Source: Rickettsiales bacterium (GTDB lineage Bacteria > Pseudomonadota > Alphaproteobacteria > Rickettsiales > Rickettsiaceae). Taken from it: DNA of 64,000 bases. Under the pieces are notes generated by a model. The model did not search any database and was not told where the DNA came from. It worked only from the letters and a program-made list of their open reading frames with translations. Position numbers and translations under genes: made by a program. The DNA is taken from positions 1-64,000 of the forward strand of contig NVVL01000003.1 in the NCBI GenBank assembly GCA_002402195.1, written 5' to 3'. How positions within the stretch are numbered: position 1 is the first letter of the stretch; each line of letters opens with the position of its first letter. This document shows, piece after piece, positions 30,071-40,440 of this stretch.

Positions 30071-30754
30071 TTACCTTGTACCAAAAGTTCTCTCCCTTTG
30101 TGAGTAATTCTCTATCGCAACGGCTAAATCTTTTTCGTTAAAGTCAGGCCAAAATTTATCTATAAAATACAGCTCGGCATAGGCCGTTTGCCAAAGCAAG
30201 AAATTACTGATTCTATGGGCTCCGCTAGTGCGAATTAACAAATCTACATCGGGCATTTTAGGGTCATATAGAAACTCCTTGAAACTATCTTCCGTAATAT
30301 TTGTTGCCCCAGAGTCGATCGCTTTTTGGCAAGCCCGAGCAATTTCGCCTCTACCACCATAGCTAAATGCTATAGTAAGAATCATTTTAGAGTTTTTTTC
30401 TGTTTTTTCAACAATAGTTTTTATTTGTTTTTGTAAACTAGGCGATAATTTATCCAAATCCCCTATGATTTTCAGGCGAATATTATTATCGTTAAGAGTT
30501 CCCGTTTCAGTCGTGACATAGTGGCTCAGCAGCTTAATCAAAACAGAAACTTCTTCCGCGGGGCGGCTCCAATTTTCTGACGAAAAAGCGTATAAGGTCA
30601 GATGCTTTATGCCGGAGGCTGAGATATGTGGCAATAGAGATTTTATAGTCTGCGCCCCTTGCCGGTGCCCCTCTACTTTTGTTTTTCCATGTTGCTTTGC
30701 CCAGCGAGCATGGCCATCAATAATTATGGCTAAATGGTTTAAATTATGGTTCAT
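30071..30754 (-). CDS. uppS: Undecaprenyl diphosphate synthase
   Basis: LAIIIDGHARWAKQHGKTKVEGHRQGA, LTLYAFSSENWSRP, DLLIRTSGAHRISNFLLWQTAYAELYF. Confidence 0.97.
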   Translation of the reverse strand: MNHNLNHLAIIIDGHARWAKQHGKTKVEGHRQGAQTIKSLLPHISASGIKHLTLYAFSSENWSRPAEEVSVLIKLLSHYVTTETGTLNDNNIRLKIIGDLDKLSPSLQKQIKTIVEKTEKNSKMILTIAFSYGGRGEIARACQKAIDSGATNITEDSFKEFLYDPKMPDVDLLIRTSGAHRISNFLLWQTAYAELYFIDKFWPDFNEKDLAVAIENYSQRERTFGTR

Positions 30755-30765
30755 TATTTATATAT

Positions 30766-32094
30766 TTACGTTTTAATGGGTAGTTTGATTTTAACGAGCA
30801 AGCCGCCAAGTTCTATACTTGTATCTAATATAATTGTGCCGTAATGTCCATTAATAATTTCCTTAGTAATAGCAAGACCGAGCCCAACACTGGATAAATC
30901 CCCCAAAGATCGAGACTTATCTGCACGATAAAACGGCTTAAATACTAGCTTTCTCTCATGTTCTTTAATTCCTTTGCCATTATCTTCAATAATTATCATT
31001 GCGTTTTCTTTTTCGCTTGATAATGATACAGAAATTTTTATCTTTGTGGAATATTTTAATGCATTACTGATTATATTTGAAAGAGCTCGCTCAAATGAAT
31101 GTGGTTTTATCTGAGCAAAAATCCCTATATCCCCAAGATTTACCGATATATTCTCGCTTGACCATTTTTGATTTAAATATTCCGGAACCCATTGATTTAA
31201 ATCTATTTTCTGGAAATTCTCTCCGCCCTCGCCATGTGCAAAATCCAGATAAGAAGAAATCATATGTTTCATACTATCTATATCATGCATTAACTCTTCT
31301 TTTTCTTCTGGGTTTTCCATCATTTCGGCTTGAAGCTTCATGCGTGTTAGGGGGGTTTTGAGATCATGTGAGATCATTGCAAGCATCTGCGTGCGTTTTG
31401 CGGTTTGGCGGTCTATTCTGTCTTTCATTTTCAAGAAAGCAAGCCCAGCCCTTCTCACCTCGCTTGCGCCGGAGGGTTTATATATTTTTGTTTTTTCTCC
31501 AATTCCGTAGCTCTCCACGGCATTAGTCAGGTTGATTATCGAATTAATTTGGTTCCTTGAGAAAATCAAAGACACAGAAAGCAGCAAAATCGTCAGGAAG
31601 AAAATCCAAAGCACAAAGATGCGCGTGCTTGGATGGATAAGCGATTTATAGGGCAATTCGATTTTAAGTACATTATCCCCTATTTGCAAATACAGATAAT
31701 TACGCCCATTATCCTTGGATATAAGCACAATTTCCTGAGAGATTCTTTGTTGTAGAGACAGCTTAAAAATCTCAAGCTCTTTCGCGTATTTTTTCTGCTG
31801 CGCAGGAAGTTTGGCAGTTGGTATGAATATATAGCTCAAATTCTGATAAGAATGCTGTTTATTCGGTGTAGTCTCATAGTTTTCAGATAGCAAAGATGAT
31901 ATTTCAGTAGTAACAAGGCTGCTTGTGTGCCGGGTTACGTTATACCAATGTCTTTGATAAAATAAATAAACCGCCAAAAGCTGGGCAATCAGGGTGGGCA
32001 CCATGATTATAAGCATAAAGCGTATCAACAAACTCTTAGGCAAAAGCTTTTTTATATTATTAAGTATTTTTATATTACTAGGTATAAAGAACAT
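30766..32094 (-). CDS. Two-component sensor histidine kinase, EnvZ-like
   Basis: MLAMISHDLKTPLTRMKLQAEMM; HATPase IIEDNGKGI...GLGLAITKEI. Confidence 0.93.
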   Translation of the reverse strand: MFFIPSNIKILNNIKKLLPKSLLIRFMLIIMVPTLIAQLLAVYLFYQRHWYNVTRHTSSLVTTEISSLLSENYETTPNKQHSYQNLSYIFIPTAKLPAQQKKYAKELEIFKLSLQQRISQEIVLISKDNGRNYLYLQIGDNVLKIELPYKSLIHPSTRIFVLWIFFLTILLLSVSLIFSRNQINSIINLTNAVESYGIGEKTKIYKPSGASEVRRAGLAFLKMKDRIDRQTAKRTQMLAMISHDLKTPLTRMKLQAEMMENPEEKEELMHDIDSMKHMISSYLDFAHGEGGENFQKIDLNQWVPEYLNQKWSSENISVNLGDIGIFAQIKPHSFERALSNIISNALKYSTKIKISVSLSSEKENAMIIIEDNGKGIKEHERKLVFKPFYRADKSRSLGDLSSVGLGLAITKEIINGHYGTIILDTSIELGGLLVKIKLPIKT

Positions 32095-32755
32095 AACCCT
32101 GATTACGTATAGTTTTTAGGAATTTAGGATTCTTCGGATCAGTTTCGATCTTATTCCTCAGACGAACAATCTGAACATCCACAGAGCGGCTATTGAGCAC
32201 ACCAATTTTCTCCGAAAGCTCAGTGCGAGAGATCGTTTCATTGCTAGATTCCAGCAATATATCCAGCAATTGTTGCTCCGAGCTGCTGAGCTTGATGGTT
32301 TGATTGTTCTGAGTTAGCTCTTTTGTGGTTAAATCATAATTATTATTCCCAAACCTAACAGATTGTTTCTCCTTCTCGTACTGCGTGCGCGCATTGATCA
32401 AATTATTAATCCGCAGCACCAATTCGCGTGGTTCAAAAGGTTTCGTAACATAATCACTCGCCCCAGCCTCCAGGCCTTTAATCCTATGTTCTGGCTCGGA
32501 TAGGGCAGTTAGCATCACGATTGGTATGGTGTTTCCTGCATTTTTGATTTTACTAGCAAAATCAAGCCCAGTAATCTCTGGCATCATGACATCGAGGATT
32601 ATCAGATCATATGTGAAGTTGCTCAGTAACTCCAGCCCGCCAGAGGCTGAGATAGTTGTTGAGACTAAAAAATCATTTTGAGAAAGAAATTTCTTCAAAA
32701 GTTTTAATATTCTGCTATCATCGTCGACTATTAGAATGTGAGGTTTTTTATTCAT
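32078..32755 (-). CDS. OmpR-family response regulator
   Basis: HILIVDDDSRI...DLIILDVMMPEITGLDF...winged helix; overlaps the kinase gene. Confidence 0.95.
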   Translation of the reverse strand: MNKKPHILIVDDDSRILKLLKKFLSQNDFLVSTTISASGGLELLSNFTYDLIILDVMMPEITGLDFASKIKNAGNTIPIVMLTALSEPEHRIKGLEAGASDYVTKPFEPRELVLRINNLINARTQYEKEKQSVRFGNNNYDLTTKELTQNNQTIKLSSSEQQLLDILLESSNETISRTELSEKIGVLNSRSVDVQIVRLRNKIETDPKNPKFLKTIRNQGYVLYT

Positions 32756-32844
32756 AAGTTGCTTGGTATGTTAAATAATCACTATCAACCAATATAGCCC
32801 TAATTAAAAGAATTGACTAGATAATTTATAACAAGGTTTTAAAA

Positions 32845-33720
32845 ATGGATTTTAAATCATCAAAAAAAGCAGCCGATTTTATATGGATTAACGGAGAATT
32901 CATCCCTTGGGAGGATGCATATATACATGTTTTAACACATAGTCTGCATTATGCCGGGTCTGTGTTTGAAGGCGAGCGGTCTTATGGTGGAAAAATCTTC
33001 AAACTGATGGAACATACGAAGAGGCTCATAAATTCTGCAGAGGATATGGGGCTGGAGGTGAATTATTCAGTAGCTGAGATCAACGAGGCTACGGAAGAAT
33101 TGCTGAAAAAGAATAATCTAGAAAATGCCTATATCCGCCCGCTTGTGTGGAGAGGGGCAGGGGCGCTTGGAGTTTACGGCGAAAACATGGTAAGCAATTT
33201 GCTCATAATGGCGCAAAATTCAAACCACCCATTTAAGAATGGCGCGCGTCTGGTACTGAGCAAGTGGCGCAAACCAACTATCGATGCCATGCCCCCGCAA
33301 AGCAAGTCCTCGGCTCATTATGCGATGCAGATTGTGTCGCAACAAATGGCAAAGCAGCAGGGCTATGACGATGCTCTTCTCCTTGATCAATATGATGATA
33401 TCGCCGAATGCACGACGACTAATATATTCTTCGGCAAGGGGAGGGAGCTTGTCACCCCCATAGCTGACCGCTTCTTGAACGGGATAACACGTCAGACGGT
33501 GATAGAGATGGCAAGAGCTATGGGGATCAGGGTTCGTGAGGAAAGACTAACCCTAGAGGATGCCGAAAAATACGACACATGCTTTGTAACTGGCACTGCT
33601 ACTGAGATAAAAGGGGTGTCTTCTATAAATTACGACTATAAGAAGCTTGAATTCCCTAATGATAATATGGTAAAAGATCTACAAGAAGAATTTGCAAAAA
33701 TAGTGGGCAAACAAATATGA
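32845..33720 (+). CDS. ilvE: Branched-chain amino acid aminotransferase
   Basis: WINGEFIPWEDAYIHVLTHSLHYAGSVFEGERSY; ECTTTNIFF. Confidence 0.95.
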   Translation: MDFKSSKKAADFIWINGEFIPWEDAYIHVLTHSLHYAGSVFEGERSYGGKIFKLMEHTKRLINSAEDMGLEVNYSVAEINEATEELLKKNNLENAYIRPLVWRGAGALGVYGENMVSNLLIMAQNSNHPFKNGARLVLSKWRKPTIDAMPPQSKSSAHYAMQIVSQQMAKQQGYDDALLLDQYDDIAECTTTNIFFGKGRELVTPIADRFLNGITRQTVIEMARAMGIRVREERLTLEDAEKYDTCFVTGTATEIKGVSSINYDYKKLEFPNDNMVKDLQEEFAKIVGKQI

Positions 33721-34607
33721 CTAGCAAAAATATATTCAAAGGAGTGTTAACTGCTTTAATCACGCCGTTTAAAGAAGGCGTTGTTGATAAAGGAGTTTTG
33801 GAAAATATGATCGAGATGCAGATTGATGCTGCGATACATGCTTTGGTCGTGGGTGGTTCAACGGGCGAAGGAGGCCTCTTGCCGGATGATGAATATTACA
33901 ATCTAATTGAGATTGCTGTGAAATGTTCTGCTGGTCGCATTCCGATTATTGCGGGTATCAGTTCAATTAGTACAAGAGCTGCTCTGGAGAAAGTTTTGCG
34001 TCTAAACCAGATCGGTGTTGACGGCATAATGTCTACTGTTCCGCATTATGTCAAACCAGAACAAGATGGAATTCAGATGCATTTTGAAGCTGTTGCCTCT
34101 ACTAGCAAGTCTCCTGTGATGATATACATACACCCATCCAGAACAGGCTCTGAGATATCCGATGAGACTTTGTTAAATCTAGCGAAACAGAAGAACATCC
34201 TAGCTCTCAAAGATGCCGGAGATGATATAGAGCGGCCTTTACGTATCTTACCTAAGCTAATGCATGAAAATTTCACCATGCTTACTGGTGACGACAGCAA
34301 GATGCTTGCTTATACCGCAAATGGTGGAGATGGATGCGTTTCTGTGCTTGCAAATATTCTGCCTGATAAATGCGTTGAGATATATGACCTACATGCTAGT
34401 TATGAGGCACTTGTTGTGCAAAGGGAAGTAACGCCACTTCTTAATGCACTTGCTGCTGAGAGCAACCCTATATGTATAAAATATGCAGCTTCAAAACTAA
34501 ATCTATGCCGGGATGAGGAAAGCTACACTCTGCCACTTACTAAAGCAAGAGCAGAGACAAGAGAGGCTATCGATCTGGCTTTAAGAGAGCTAGGGTTGCC
34601 AAGATAG
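33717..34607 (+). CDS. dapA: 4-hydroxy-tetrahydrodipicolinate synthase
   Basis: GVLTALITPFKEG, VVGGSTGEGGLLPDDEY, GGDGCVSVLANI. Confidence 0.94.
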   Translation: MTSKNIFKGVLTALITPFKEGVVDKGVLENMIEMQIDAAIHALVVGGSTGEGGLLPDDEYYNLIEIAVKCSAGRIPIIAGISSISTRAALEKVLRLNQIGVDGIMSTVPHYVKPEQDGIQMHFEAVASTSKSPVMIYIHPSRTGSEISDETLLNLAKQKNILALKDAGDDIERPLRILPKLMHENFTMLTGDDSKMLAYTANGGDGCVSVLANILPDKCVEIYDLHASYEALVVQREVTPLLNALAAESNPICIKYAASKLNLCRDEESYTLPLTKARAETREAIDLALRELGLPR

Positions 34608-34640
34608 AGAGATGAAAGATTCAGGAGCACGCAGGTAGAG

Positions 34641-35102
34641 ATGGAAGAATATAAGAAGATTGTCGCCAATAACAAACGAGCACAATTCGAATATTTTATT
34701 GAAGAGAGAATGGAGGCAGGCATCGTCCTGACTGGCAGCGAAGTGAAGTCTATTCGCGGCGGCGGGGTCGCTATTGCGGACTCTCACGCAGCATTCAGCG
34801 ACGGGGAGCTATATTTATATAATTGCCACATAGCAGAATATGAAAAGGCCAACCGCTTTAATCATGAAACCCGCAGGCCTAGAAAATTATTACTACGCGG
34901 CAAGGAAATTCAGAAAATCCTAGGCAAAATAAAACTAAAAGGATATACTTTGATGGCTCTTTCTGTATATTTTAATAGTAAGAATATGATAAAAATAGAG
35001 CTAGGCCTTGCAAAGGGTAAGAAACAGCACGATAAAAGGCAGACAATAAAAGAGAATGATTGGAAAAGAGAGCAAGGACGCATCATGAGGGACAAAAAAT
35101 AA
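34641..35102 (+). CDS. smpB: SsrA-binding protein
   Basis: KIVANNKRAQFEYFIEERMEAGIVLTGSEVKSIR; LGLAKGKKQHDKRQTIKENDWKRE. Confidence 0.98.
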   Translation: MEEYKKIVANNKRAQFEYFIEERMEAGIVLTGSEVKSIRGGGVAIADSHAAFSDGELYLYNCHIAEYEKANRFNHETRRPRKLLLRGKEIQKILGKIKLKGYTLMALSVYFNSKNMIKIELGLAKGKKQHDKRQTIKENDWKREQGRIMRDKK

Positions 35103-36025
35103 TGAATATTAGCCCAGATTATTTAATCGAGAGAAAAAGAAGCAAAAAACAATTGTCAAATTGGAAAATTATCGCGCTCATCCTGCTTGCTGCATTGCTT
35201 TTTTCCAGCTTTGGCAAGTTGCCTGCTTCTAAAAACTTTGCCGCAGGAGGCTTCCAGTCAAAGGATTATATAGCCAGCGTGCAGATCGAGAATGTGATTG
35301 AAGAGGATAATTTACGCATAAGAAAGTTTGAATCCATTGAGAAGGATGATAGTATAAAGGCTCTTATAGTAAACATAAACTCACCTGGTGGGAGCGTTGT
35401 TGGTTCGGAAAAAATCTATAATGTTTTGCGGAAAATCTCAAAAACAAAGCCGGTCGTGGTTATTATGGGCTCGGTTGCAGCTTCTGGCGGCTATCTTGCT
35501 TCCCTTGGAGGTGACTATATCATAGCACATAACGGCACATTAACAGGTTCCATTGGCGTGATTATGCAGTCTGCTGAGGTCACGAAACTTGCTGAAATGG
35601 TGGGGGTAAAATTCGAAAATTTCAAATCAGGCGAGCTAAAAGCCTCTCCAAACCCGACTGAGGAAACAAGCCCAGAAGCAAGGCAAGCAACCATGGACAG
35701 CATATATGAAGTATATGATTATTTCGTCGAGCTCGTGGCTGCAAGAAGGAATCTTGACGTGGAATATGTCAAGAAAATAGCAGATGGCCGCGTTTATTCC
35801 GGGCGTCAGGCTCTTGATTTAAAGCTTGTCGATGCAATTGGCGATGAGGATTCTGCGGTAAAATGGCTGCAAGAAGAGAAGGGGATTCCTTTTGGTGCGG
35901 AGGTTGTGGATGTCAAAATTCGTCCCCGCGACAAGTTGATTGAGATATTGCTTGAAGATCTCCAGGGCTGTGTTTCAGGTTTCTTCTCGGCGCTTGGTTC
36001 GAAGAGTTTCAAATCTGTGATTTGA
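35102..36025 (+). CDS. sppA: Signal peptide peptidase SppA-type serine protease
   Basis: ALIVNINSPGGSVVGSEKIY, VVIMGSVAASGGYLASLGGDYIIAHNGTLTGSIGVIMQ; ATG at 35102 gives MNISPDYLIERKRS. Confidence 0.95.
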   Translation: MNISPDYLIERKRSKKQLSNWKIIALILLAALLFSSFGKLPASKNFAAGGFQSKDYIASVQIENVIEEDNLRIRKFESIEKDDSIKALIVNINSPGGSVVGSEKIYNVLRKISKTKPVVVIMGSVAASGGYLASLGGDYIIAHNGTLTGSIGVIMQSAEVTKLAEMVGVKFENFKSGELKASPNPTEETSPEARQATMDSIYEVYDYFVELVAARRNLDVEYVKKIADGRVYSGRQALDLKLVDAIGDEDSAVKWLQEEKGIPFGAEVVDVKIRPRDKLIEILLEDLQGCVSGFFSALGSKSFKSVI

Positions 36026-36062
36026 TTATTTAATATAATGAACTATGGAAGATATATAGGCC

Positions 36063-36314
36063 ATGGCGACAAAGAAAGATTTAGTGGGCAGGGTGCTGCA
36101 AAAGTTAGACTACCTCTCTCCGGAGGATGTTGACTATGCGGTGGATTCTGTTTTAGATTGCCTGAAGGCGGAGCTTGCGCTAGAAAATCGCGTAGAAATA
36201 CGCGGATTTGGCAGTTTATCGATCAGAAAGCGCTCCCACCCAAAGAAAGACGAATTATATAATAGTGTATATTATCGTATGTCTAAAAATATTCAAGAGA
36301 GGCTGAATGACTAA
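36063..36314 (+). CDS. HU/IHF-family DNA-binding protein
   Basis: VEIRGFGSLSIRKRSHPKK. Confidence 0.9.
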   Translation: MATKKDLVGRVLQKLDYLSPEDVDYAVDSVLDCLKAELALENRVEIRGFGSLSIRKRSHPKKDELYNSVYYRMSKNIQERLND

Positions 36315-36807
36315 TCTAAAAATAGGAGATATTGCTCCAAATTTTTCTATCACAGACAATGCTGTCGCAGACACTTCTGTCGTAGCTAAGGATGGCAGCG
36401 CGACCACTTTATCTGATTTTGCAGGAAAATATGTCGTATTATATTTCTACCCCAAAGACGACACGCCCGGCTGCACAGTCCAGGCTCGTGGGTTCAACTC
36501 TTTACTGAAGGAGTTTAATGATTTAGGCGCTGAAATCATCGGCATTTCTAAAGATGATCTTAAGTCTCATGAAAAATTTACAAACAAATATGATTTACAA
36601 TTTCCTCTTGTTCCGGATACTGACATGGAAATTTGCAAAAAATACGGTGTTTGGGTTGAGAAATCGATGTTTGGAAAGAAATATATGGGCATCAACAGAG
36701 AGAGTTTTTTGATAGATCCAGAAGGCAAGATCGTTCATATTTGGCCTAAAGTTTCGGTATTAAAGCACGCAGCTGAGGTGCTGGCTAAATTAAAAGAATT
36801 TGTTTAA
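36307..36807 (+). CDS. bcp: Thioredoxin-dependent peroxiredoxin (Bcp)
   Basis: YVVLYFYPKDDTPGCTVQARGFN. Confidence 0.96.
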   Translation: MTNLKIGDIAPNFSITDNAVADTSVVAKDGSATTLSDFAGKYVVLYFYPKDDTPGCTVQARGFNSLLKEFNDLGAEIIGISKDDLKSHEKFTNKYDLQFPLVPDTDMEICKKYGVWVEKSMFGKKYMGINRESFLIDPEGKIVHIWPKVSVLKHAAEVLAKLKEFV

Positions 36808-36890
36808 CTGAGCCAAACTATTTTATTGACATTTCGCATAATGTAGCATAAACTGCCACTAGCTTTTTAAAGCTATCAAAAAGCGACCAT

Positions 36891-36967
36891 GCACCCGTAG
36901 CTCAATTGGATAGAGTACTTGACTACGAATCAAGAGGTTAGGGGTTCGATTCCTCTCGGGTGCACCA
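36891..36967 (+). tRNA. tRNA-Arg(ACG), CCA encoded
   Basis: gcacccg tagctcaattggataga...ttgactACGaatcaa...ggttcgattcc...cgggtgc a cca; acceptor, anticodon and T arms fold. Confidence 0.96.
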
Positions 36968-37237
36968 TTCTCCAGTTTTGGCTGTTTTTACGAATTGGTC
37001 AAACGGTGAATGCAAGGTATATGTTAGCTTCTGGCCTTTTAGTTCCAGGTTCGACAACACCAAGTTTACCAGCTTGCGTTTTTCGCTTGTAGTCGAACCT
37101 TTGAAGATCTCACTAGCCCTAGAGGCCAGTTCTACTGTGCTAATCAGGCAGTCTGTATGCTTATTATCAGCTCTATTGTGATTCTCGATCTCTCTGACTA
37201 TATCTGCGCGCTTTTGAATTAATTGCTTACCCAGTAT
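36938..37237 (-). pseudogene. C-terminal remnant of a (serine) recombinase-like protein ending inside the tRNA antisense strand
   Basis: Open frame ILGKQLIQKRADIVREIENHNRADNKHTDCLISTVELASRASEIFKGSTTSEKRKLVNLVLSNLELKGQKLTYTLHSPFDQFVKTAKTGEWCTREESNP*; no ATG start; resembles the C-terminal tail of large serine recombinases. Confidence 0.7.
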
Positions 37238-37265
37238 TCAGAACCTTTTTAATGTGGTTGCTCCA

Positions 37266-37811
37266 TTAGAACGAAGATCCATCTTGCTTTAAAAACTCAA
37301 TTTCTTCTGGTGTGGAGACTCTCCCCAAGATCTCATTACGATGTGGGTAGCGCCCAAACCTGTCTATAATTACTTTATGTTTTTTCTCAAAATCATAAGC
37401 ACCCTCTAGGCCATCTTGGACAAAGAGCTCCATTGCACGATTATGAATTTTTTGCTCTTCGCTATGCATGAATGGCATATACAGAAAACTTCTATGAGAT
37501 ACCTCAAGCTCTTGATCATATTTTTGTTCGATAGCATCTTCTGCTAATCTTAATGCAAGTTGATCATTGGCAAATGCAGCCGGGGTATCTCTGTGTATGT
37601 TACGGCTGAATTGGTCAAGGATTATGATTTCAGCCAAGGCCCCAAGTGCATTAACGCGCCAGGGAGTTAATACACCTTTTGAGGCCTGGGTATGAACATG
37701 ACCAAATTTTTGAGTAATCATTGCATCAAAATTAGGATCCTTTTTCCATCTTTGTATTGGCTCTATTTCTTCAAACCAAAACTTAATCACGTCACTATAC
37801 GATTTTTCCAT
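37266..37811 (-). CDS. DUF924 family protein
   Basis: VIKFWFEEIEPIQRWKKDPNFD...LIILDQFSRNIHRDTPAAFANDQLALRLA...FLYMPFMHSE. Confidence 0.92.
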   Translation of the reverse strand: MEKSYSDVIKFWFEEIEPIQRWKKDPNFDAMITQKFGHVHTQASKGVLTPWRVNALGALAEIIILDQFSRNIHRDTPAAFANDQLALRLAEDAIEQKYDQELEVSHRSFLYMPFMHSEEQKIHNRAMELFVQDGLEGAYDFEKKHKVIIDRFGRYPHRNEILGRVSTPEEIEFLKQDGSSF

Positions 37812-37866
37812 AATCTATATCTATTTAATTAACATATTTCCTATATAGCCAAGCTACGAAATATGA

Positions 37867-38793
37867 TTATTTTTTCTGTTGGCGTATAGCGTCGAAAATA
37901 CTAGTACCTTGGGCTACAATGGAGCTAATACTACCTACATCATTAACATTAGCTGGTAGCAAGATAGTATTACTTTCTTTTGCAAGTTCTTTAAATGCAT
38001 CAATATATTGCTCAGCGATTCTGAGTGATACAGCATCACTTCCACCTTGTTCTTGGATAGAAACTGCAATAGTGGAAATACCTTTTGCAGTAGCATTTGC
38101 AACAGCAACAATAGCTTCAGCTTCACCCTTTGCTCTATTGATCTGGTCAGTCAGAGCTGCCTCAGATTTTAGTACAACTTCCCGCTTATCTGCCTCTGCA
38201 ATATTAATCTGCGACTCACGCTTCCCTTCTGATTCCAGAATTTCTGCGCGTTTTTGGCGCTCAGCAGCCACTTGCAATTCCATTGCTTGCAGAACACTGT
38301 GAGGAGGGGTAATGTCTTTGATTTCGTAACGCATACATTGGATACCCCAAGTACTGGAAGCTTCATTAATTGAGTTGACGATATTTGCGTTTAGGTTTTC
38401 TCTTTCTTCAAAGGTTTTATCAAGTGTAAGTCTTCCGATTTGAGAGCGCATATTAGTTTGCGCCAGCTGAGTTAAGGCGTAGTGAGGATCGCTAACCCCA
38501 TAGGAAGCAGCTTTAGCATCGATAATCCGCATATATAAAATGCCATCAATATCTAGAGTCACATTATCTTTAGTAATAGCTGACTGGCGCGGAACATCAA
38601 CAGCTACTTCTTTTAAAGTATGTTTATATGATACTTTCTGTACAAAAGGAATGAGAAAATTAAGACCAGGACCTAAGATCTGATCAAACTTGCCTAATGT
38701 TTCAACAATCCACGCCTGTTGCTGCGGAACAATCTTAACGCCTCCCCAAGCTAAAATAGCTAAAATAAAACCAATAACTGCTAAAAATTCCAT
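37867..38793 (-). CDS. SPFH/stomatin-like protein
   Basis: VPQQQAWIVETLGKFDQILGPGLNFLIPFV...RRQSAITKDNVTLDIDGILYMRI-type SPFH core. Confidence 0.95.
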   Translation of the reverse strand: MEFLAVIGFILAILAWGGVKIVPQQQAWIVETLGKFDQILGPGLNFLIPFVQKVSYKHTLKEVAVDVPRQSAITKDNVTLDIDGILYMRIIDAKAASYGVSDPHYALTQLAQTNMRSQIGRLTLDKTFEERENLNANIVNSINEASSTWGIQCMRYEIKDITPPHSVLQAMELQVAAERQKRAEILESEGKRESQINIAEADKREVVLKSEAALTDQINRAKGEAEAIVAVANATAKGISTIAVSIQEQGGSDAVSLRIAEQYIDAFKELAKESNTILLPANVNDVGSISSIVAQGTSIFDAIRQQKK

Positions 38794-38823
38794 AATAATT
38801 CTCCTTTTTTTAAATATAATTAA

Positions 38824-39294
38824 TTAATTAATTGATTCCACGATTAGAATGTTGCCATTAAGAGCTTTAATGACCACTTGATCTCCTTTAGTCAGCACTG
38901 CTGTTCCTTTGGAGTCAAGAGCTGCACGCATAATAGTTCCAGACCATTTAACCTGACCGATTTTGCCTGGTGCCAGAGTAGAAGACTCGATAATTGCTAT
39001 GTCTCCAACTATATTACTAAAGGGTTTGTTAGTTCTGCTATGTTTAAAGCGCTTAAAAGGAATCCACAAAATGCTAGCCCAAACGAAGCTCAAAAGTAGA
39101 AAAATAGCAATCTCCAATACCGGATCATTGCTCGTGATCAAGTCAAATTGAATTATTCCGCCAAGCGATATAGCAGCAAGACCTGCAAATAAAAAACCAA
39201 TCCCAGTGATTGCGGTTACTTCAAGAACAATGAAAATTGCTCCAAGCAAAAGCCAGAGAGTGTGGGTATTATTTGTTAAATATTCAAAAATCAT
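38824..39294 (-). CDS. NfeD-like membrane protein
   Basis: Three N-terminal TMs then an OB-fold (GKIGQVKWSGTIMRAALDSKGTAVLTKGDQVVIKALNGNILIVE), next to the SPFH gene. Confidence 0.9.
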   Translation of the reverse strand: MIFEYLTNNTHTLWLLLGAIFIVLEVTAITGIGFLFAGLAAISLGGIIQFDLITSNDPVLEIAIFLLLSFVWASILWIPFKRFKHSRTNKPFSNIVGDIAIIESSTLAPGKIGQVKWSGTIMRAALDSKGTAVLTKGDQVVIKALNGNILIVESIN

Positions 39295-39732
39295 GAGTCC
39301 TTATACCTTTAATTTACAATCAGTTTTAGATTTAGCCACAAAGACCAAATGCAGATGCATTAAGAATACACAGTACATGCCATGTCTAATTTTTATTGAT
39401 TTTGCTACTCTATCTACTATTAATTTGCGTATGATTACTGACATTCTAAATTAACTAATGACTATACGCAAGGCATATAATATTTAAATTAATAACTGCT
39501 ATCTTGATTTCAAATATTCAACCAGAATATACTCAATCTAGCAATTATCTAGATGTTTTTTCTTTATTAATATATGAGTCAACTATAGCACCAGGCGACT
39601 TCTAGTCGAATTATTATCACAACATTACAACAAAATGAGTATTTGTTGTACGATTATACTACCTTGGATAAAAACATCTGTAAAACTCGGCTAAAACTTA
39701 TACAATGAAGGTATTATTAATTTCTTTAAGGA

Positions 39733-40437
39733 TTGATGAAACCTTTATATAAATCGCTCCGAGAGTCTATTGAGTCTGGAGATTATTTTCAAGATAGCCG
39801 TAATTGGTATAAATATAAATATATTTATCCATTTGCTCAGAGATCTCTCGTGCTAATTTTAAGCGCCATTATCTTCGTGATATTCTTCGGCGTTGTGCTT
39901 GACCTATACGCTTTATTACCCATTGTGTCTCAGGTAAATTATTCAATTGCGACCGACTATTCACAAAACAGTAACGCTAAAATTATCCATGCTAATCGTG
40001 TGCCAAATTCTCCTTTGATCTCTATTGCTGATATCATGCTCCGAAACTATGTAAAAAACAGGGAGCATTATTCTTATAGCGGTCTCAAAAAGCAATTCAT
40101 CTTTGTGAAAAACAACTCCACTCGCATAGTATTTCGTAGGTTTTATAATTCCATGAATATTGACAACCCCCTGTCGCCAGTGATGCGTTATCAAAAAACC
40201 ATCCAAAGGCAAGCGATGATTATATCTACCCATCACCCTTTTGCCGGCAAATCCATCGTTAAATTTGCCACCATAGCGCAGAGTCCATCTCGCGCTCATA
40301 TTGAAAATATCGTCTGGCAAGCAACAATTAGCTACGAAATCGACAAAATCAACACGGCCAGCCCTTCTGGAACAAGATTTAACTTCACTGTGACTGATTA
40401 TAAGTTAAAATTACTTGAGAATAAGAATGCGAAATAA
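39733..40437 (+). CDS. virB8: Type IV secretion protein VirB8
   Basis: Single TM then the VirB8 periplasmic domain, SPVMRYQKTIQRQAMIIS...WQATISYEI; adjacent to virB9. Confidence 0.85.
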   Translation: MMKPLYKSLRESIESGDYFQDSRNWYKYKYIYPFAQRSLVLILSAIIFVIFFGVVLDLYALLPIVSQVNYSIATDYSQNSNAKIIHANRVPNSPLISIADIMLRNYVKNREHYSYSGLKKQFIFVKNNSTRIVFRRFYNSMNIDNPLSPVMRYQKTIQRQAMIISTHHPFAGKSIVKFATIAQSPSRAHIENIVWQATISYEIDKINTASPSGTRFNFTVTDYKLKLLENKNAK

Positions 40438-40440
40438 ACT

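Noticed and set aside
36960-37181. Plus-strand ORF 36960-37181 (73 aa) as a gene
   Set aside because: The opposite strand carries the recombinase-like C-terminus that also recurs after the second tRNA.
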